This document shows positions 6,098-7,822 of a DNA stretch of 7,822 nt, piece after piece; within the stretch, counting starts at the first letter, position 1; each line of letters opens with the position of its first letter. A program made the position numbers and the translations under genes. The notes beneath the pieces are model-generated. The model ran no database searches and was not told the DNA's origin. It was given only the letters and a program-made list of their open reading frames with translations. Source of the stretch: Hippea sp964442345 (GTDB lineage: Bacteria > Campylobacterota_A > Desulfurellia > Desulfurellales > Hippeaceae); assembly GCA_964442345.1 (NCBI GenBank), contig CAYTZD010000057.1, forward strand, positions 1 through 7,822, read 5' to 3'.

Positions 6098-7114
6098 TTA
6101 GCTCTCCACAATGTCTATTTTTTCGCCACACTTTGGGCATTTTCCGTCTTTTATAGAATTTGAAACGACTTCAAAGCCGTATCGTGCTATTAGAAGACTG
6201 CCGCAGTTTGGACAGTATGTATGTTCGCCTTCGTCTGATCCTATGTTGCCTACATAGACATACTTTAGACCCATTGATAGGCCGATCTGTCTGACATTTT
6301 TAACGACGCTTATAGGTGTTGGTTCGACATTATCAAACTGATAAGCTGGATGGAATCTGCTGACATGCCAGGGAATAGCAGGGTCTATGTTTTTTATGTG
6401 TTCTGCTATCTGCATAAGCTCTGCTGGGTCGTCGTTTGCGTTTGGTATGATTAGCGTTGTAACTTCAACCCAAATACCTTTTGATTTCATGTATTCAATG
6501 GAATCAAGCACAGGTTTTACCCTTGCTCCACCGCATATCTGCAGATAGAATGCATCAGAAAACGATTTTAAATCCACATTTACAGCGTCAATCAGACCAT
6601 CCATCATATCAATTGCTTCTTTTGTCATATATCCGTTTGTTACGAATATGTTTTTTAATCCTTTCTCTTTTGCTATTCTTGCCGTATCGATGGCATATTC
6701 GAAGAATATGGTTGGTTCTGTATATGTGTATGCTATTGATTTGCAGCCTGTCCGTAGGGCATCTTCAACAACCTTTTCTGGCGGATAATCATCGCCAACA
6801 ATCTTGCCTTTGTACATCTTTGGATACATACTTATCTGCCAGTTTTGACAGTAAAGACACCTAAAATTGCATCCAACTGTTGCAATGGAGTATGAAAGTG
6901 TTCCTGGCAGGAAGTGATAAAGTGGCTTTTTCTCTATTGGATCAACGGCTTTTGCCACTGTTTTCCCATAAACAAGCGAATAGAGTGTGCCGTCAATATT
7001 CTTTCTTACATCGCATACACCGACTTTGCCTTCACTTATTTTGCATCTAAAAGCACACAAATTGCATTGAACCTTTTTATCTTCAAGCTTCTCTTGTAAA
7101 TAGGCTTCTTTCAT
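6098..7114 (-). CDS. amrS: AmmeMemoRadiSam-type radical SAM enzyme (PFL-activase-like)
   Basis: A 338-residue radical SAM protein. The [4Fe-4S]-binding CNFRCLYC motif is at 82-89 (Cys82, Cys86, Cys89), followed by QNWQIS and a standard partial TIM-barrel core (YTEPTIFFEY 131-140; VTNGYM 158-163; VDLKSF 180-185). An N-terminal cysteine set (Cys17, Cys20, Cys24, Cys34), with the pattern CNLCAFRC, and a C-terminal zinc-ribbon-like pair (CPNC 301-304; CPKC 326-329) match the layout of the AmmeMemoRadiSam radical SAM family, which is often misannotated as pyruvate-formate-lyase activating enzyme. Family members occur with Memo and AMMECR1 proteins; their substrate is unknown to me. Neither partner is in this window. 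The ATG follows GAGGTAA 8 nt after the membrane protease stop. The gene's end is essentially fused to the hpt start (TAA, one base, GTG). Confidence 0.85.
   Translation of the reverse strand: MKEAYLQEKLEDKKVQCNLCAFRCKISEGKVGVCDVRKNIDGTLYSLVYGKTVAKAVDPIEKKPLYHFLPGTLSYSIATVGCNFRCLYCQNWQISMYPKMYKGKIVGDDYPPEKVVEDALRTGCKSIAYTYTEPTIFFEYAIDTARIAKEKGLKNIFVTNGYMTKEAIDMMDGLIDAVNVDLKSFSDAFYLQICGGARVKPVLDSIEYMKSKGIWVEVTTLIIPNANDDPAELMQIAEHIKNIDPAIPWHVSRFHPAYQFDNVEPTPISVVKNVRQIGLSMGLKYVYVGNIGSDEGEHTYCPNCGSLLIARYGFEVVSNSIKDGKCPKCGEKIDIVES
6102..6107 (-). promoter_or_regulatory. Ribosome-binding site fixing the hpt start at GTG 6096
   Basis: GGAGAG lies five bases (CTAAA) before GTG. It is inside the last codons of the radical SAM gene, whose TAA stop falls within the spacer. 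The upstream TTG (6111) has no comparable purine-rich motif. Confidence 0.75.
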
Positions 7115-7122
7115 TTTTTACC

Positions 7123-7749
7123 TCACAATAACAGGCTAACTAAAGGGTTTACGATTGCATAAAAGATAAAATCAAACACGCCAAGAATCAGAAGCCCAAT
7201 AACTATATAGATACCGTATGGCTCTATCTTTTCGAAATTGTAAGCCCATCTTGGTGGTAAAAAAGCTGCCAAAATCCTTCCACCATCTAACGGCAATATG
7301 GGTATCAGATTAAAAAATGCAAACAGTAGATTAAGCTGAACACCGTATATGCCTGTTAATATCAGTGGTTGTGCTATTGCAGGTGGAATGGGTAAAAATA
7401 TTGCTATCTTGTATATAATGGCAAATACGATTGCAAGGATTAAGTTTGCAGAAGGTCCTGCTGCTGCAACGATGGCTGAATCCCTTTTTGGGTTTCTTAA
7501 AGCAAAGAAGTTTACAGGCACAGGTTTTGCCCAGCCAAAGAGAATCGGCGAATGCATTATAATTAAAATCAAAGGCAAAATAATCGTGCCAAATGGGTCT
7601 ATGTGTGCAATTGGGTTAAGCGTTAGCCTGCCTGCGAATTTTGCCGTGTTATCGCCAAGTTTATATGCCACATAGCCATGACTTACTTCGTGAAATACAA
7701 CAGCCGTTAGAAACGGTATAACCATCAAAAAAATCTGCGGGTCAATCAT
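7123..7749 (-). CDS. Site-2 protease (M50) family membrane zinc metalloprotease
   Basis: A 208-residue polytopic membrane protein of the short, PDZ-less S2P/M50 group. The zinc-binding HExxH motif is HEVSH (20-24) within the first hydrophobic segment. A conserved GPSAN lies at 98-102, and the third zinc ligand is supplied by NLIPILPLDGGR (147-158), the N-x-x-P-x-x-P-L-D-G-G signature. Hydrophobic segments fall at about 5-24, 52-70, 92-116, 125-152 and 178-206, consistent with five or six membrane spans. Such proteases cut within membrane helices, but the substrates of this small subgroup are mostly unknown and nothing here identifies one. It is the first gene of the block. Its ATG follows an unusually strong AAGGAGGTAA, and an in-frame TAA at 7767-7765 rules out a longer form. 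Confidence 0.92.
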   Translation of the reverse strand: MIDPQIFLMVIPFLTAVVFHEVSHGYVAYKLGDNTAKFAGRLTLNPIAHIDPFGTIILPLILIIMHSPILFGWAKPVPVNFFALRNPKRDSAIVAAAGPSANLILAIVFAIIYKIAIFLPIPPAIAQPLILTGIYGVQLNLLFAFFNLIPILPLDGGRILAAFLPPRWAYNFEKIEPYGIYIVIGLLILGVFDFIFYAIVNPLVSLLL

Positions 7750-7756
7750 TTGTCTT

Positions 7757-7766
7757 TTACCTCCTT
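7757..7766 (-). promoter_or_regulatory. Strong Shine-Dalgarno of the first gene
   Basis: AAGGAGGTAA is a near-perfect match to the anti-Shine-Dalgarno of 16S rRNA and lies upstream of the protease ATG at 7749. About 10 nt separate AAGGAGG from the ATG, at the long end of normal. Confidence 0.85.
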
Positions 7767-7771
7767 ACAAA

Positions 7772-7800
7772 AGAATGCCTTAAAGAGCACAAAAAGTCAA
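7772..7800 (-). promoter_or_regulatory. Weak sigma70-like promoter candidate for the operon
   Basis: On the minus strand TTGACT (7800-7795) matches five of six bases of the -35 consensus. After a 17-nt spacer comes CATTCT (7777-7772), which matches the -10 consensus at only three of six positions. Transcription would begin almost at the ribosome-binding site, leaving a leader of roughly 15 nt. The -35 is good but the -10 is poor. The operon may instead begin upstream of the window. Confidence 0.3.
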
Positions 7801-7822
7801 GGTTTTAGAAAATAAATTCTTG

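Noticed and set aside
7349..7675. 108-codon plus-strand open frame opposite the site-2 protease
   Set aside because: It is a mirror of the protease gene, whose zinc-binding motifs are intact. The apparent sequence is low in information and unlike any family I know.
7771..7821. Inverted pair AAGAAT...ATTCTT in the region before the first gene
   Set aside because: It is only six AT-rich base pairs separated by a long loop, which is expected by chance in this composition and not a convincing hairpin or operator.

Overview
This is a gene-dense, AT-rich bacterial segment. Every recognisable gene lies on the minus strand, so the operon reads from right to left. The proteins are rich in Lys, Glu and Ile. 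The content (a UbiD decarboxylase, an AmmeMemoRadiSam-type radical SAM enzyme, a PP-loop sulfur-transfer-like protein, and bacterial RF1, YchF and RibF) suggests a low-GC, Gram-negative, anaerobic and perhaps thermophilic bacterium. Desulfurella/Hippea-like lineages or other deep-branching anaerobes would fit. That placement rests on general impression and is only weakly supported.

Layout in transcription order: site-2 protease family membrane metalloprotease (7749-7123); AmmeMemoRadiSam radical SAM enzyme (7114-6098); hypoxanthine phosphoribosyltransferase hpt (6096-5581, GTG start); PP-loop thiouridylase-like protein with a probable NFACT-R-like C-terminus (5559-4573); peptide chain release factor 1 prfA (4580-3516); ribosome-associated NTPase ychF (3506-2415); bifunctional riboflavin kinase/FAD synthetase ribF (2418-1486); UbiD-family decarboxylase (1496-45); and the first 16 codons of a likely nitroreductase (48-1, running off the window).

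Junctions are +8, +1, +21, -8, +9, -4, -11 and -4 nt. No gap exceeds 21 nt and no terminator is visible inside, so the block looks like one polycistronic, partly translationally coupled transcription unit. Only 73 nt precede the first gene. They hold a very strong ribosome-binding site and a weak promoter candidate. Two translation starts are revised here from Shine-Dalgarno evidence: hpt to GTG 6096 and ubiD to ATG 1496.

The operon is mostly housekeeping. The middle concerns translation (release factor, YchF, possible tRNA thiolation). The distal end has a flavin theme: RibF makes FMN/FAD, UbiD needs prenylated FMN, and nitroreductases use FMN. The least characterised element is the 328-residue PP-loop protein, together with the AmrS-type enzyme whose usual partners are not in view. 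I see no mobile elements, CRISPR arrays, RNA genes or clearly novel multi-gene system.
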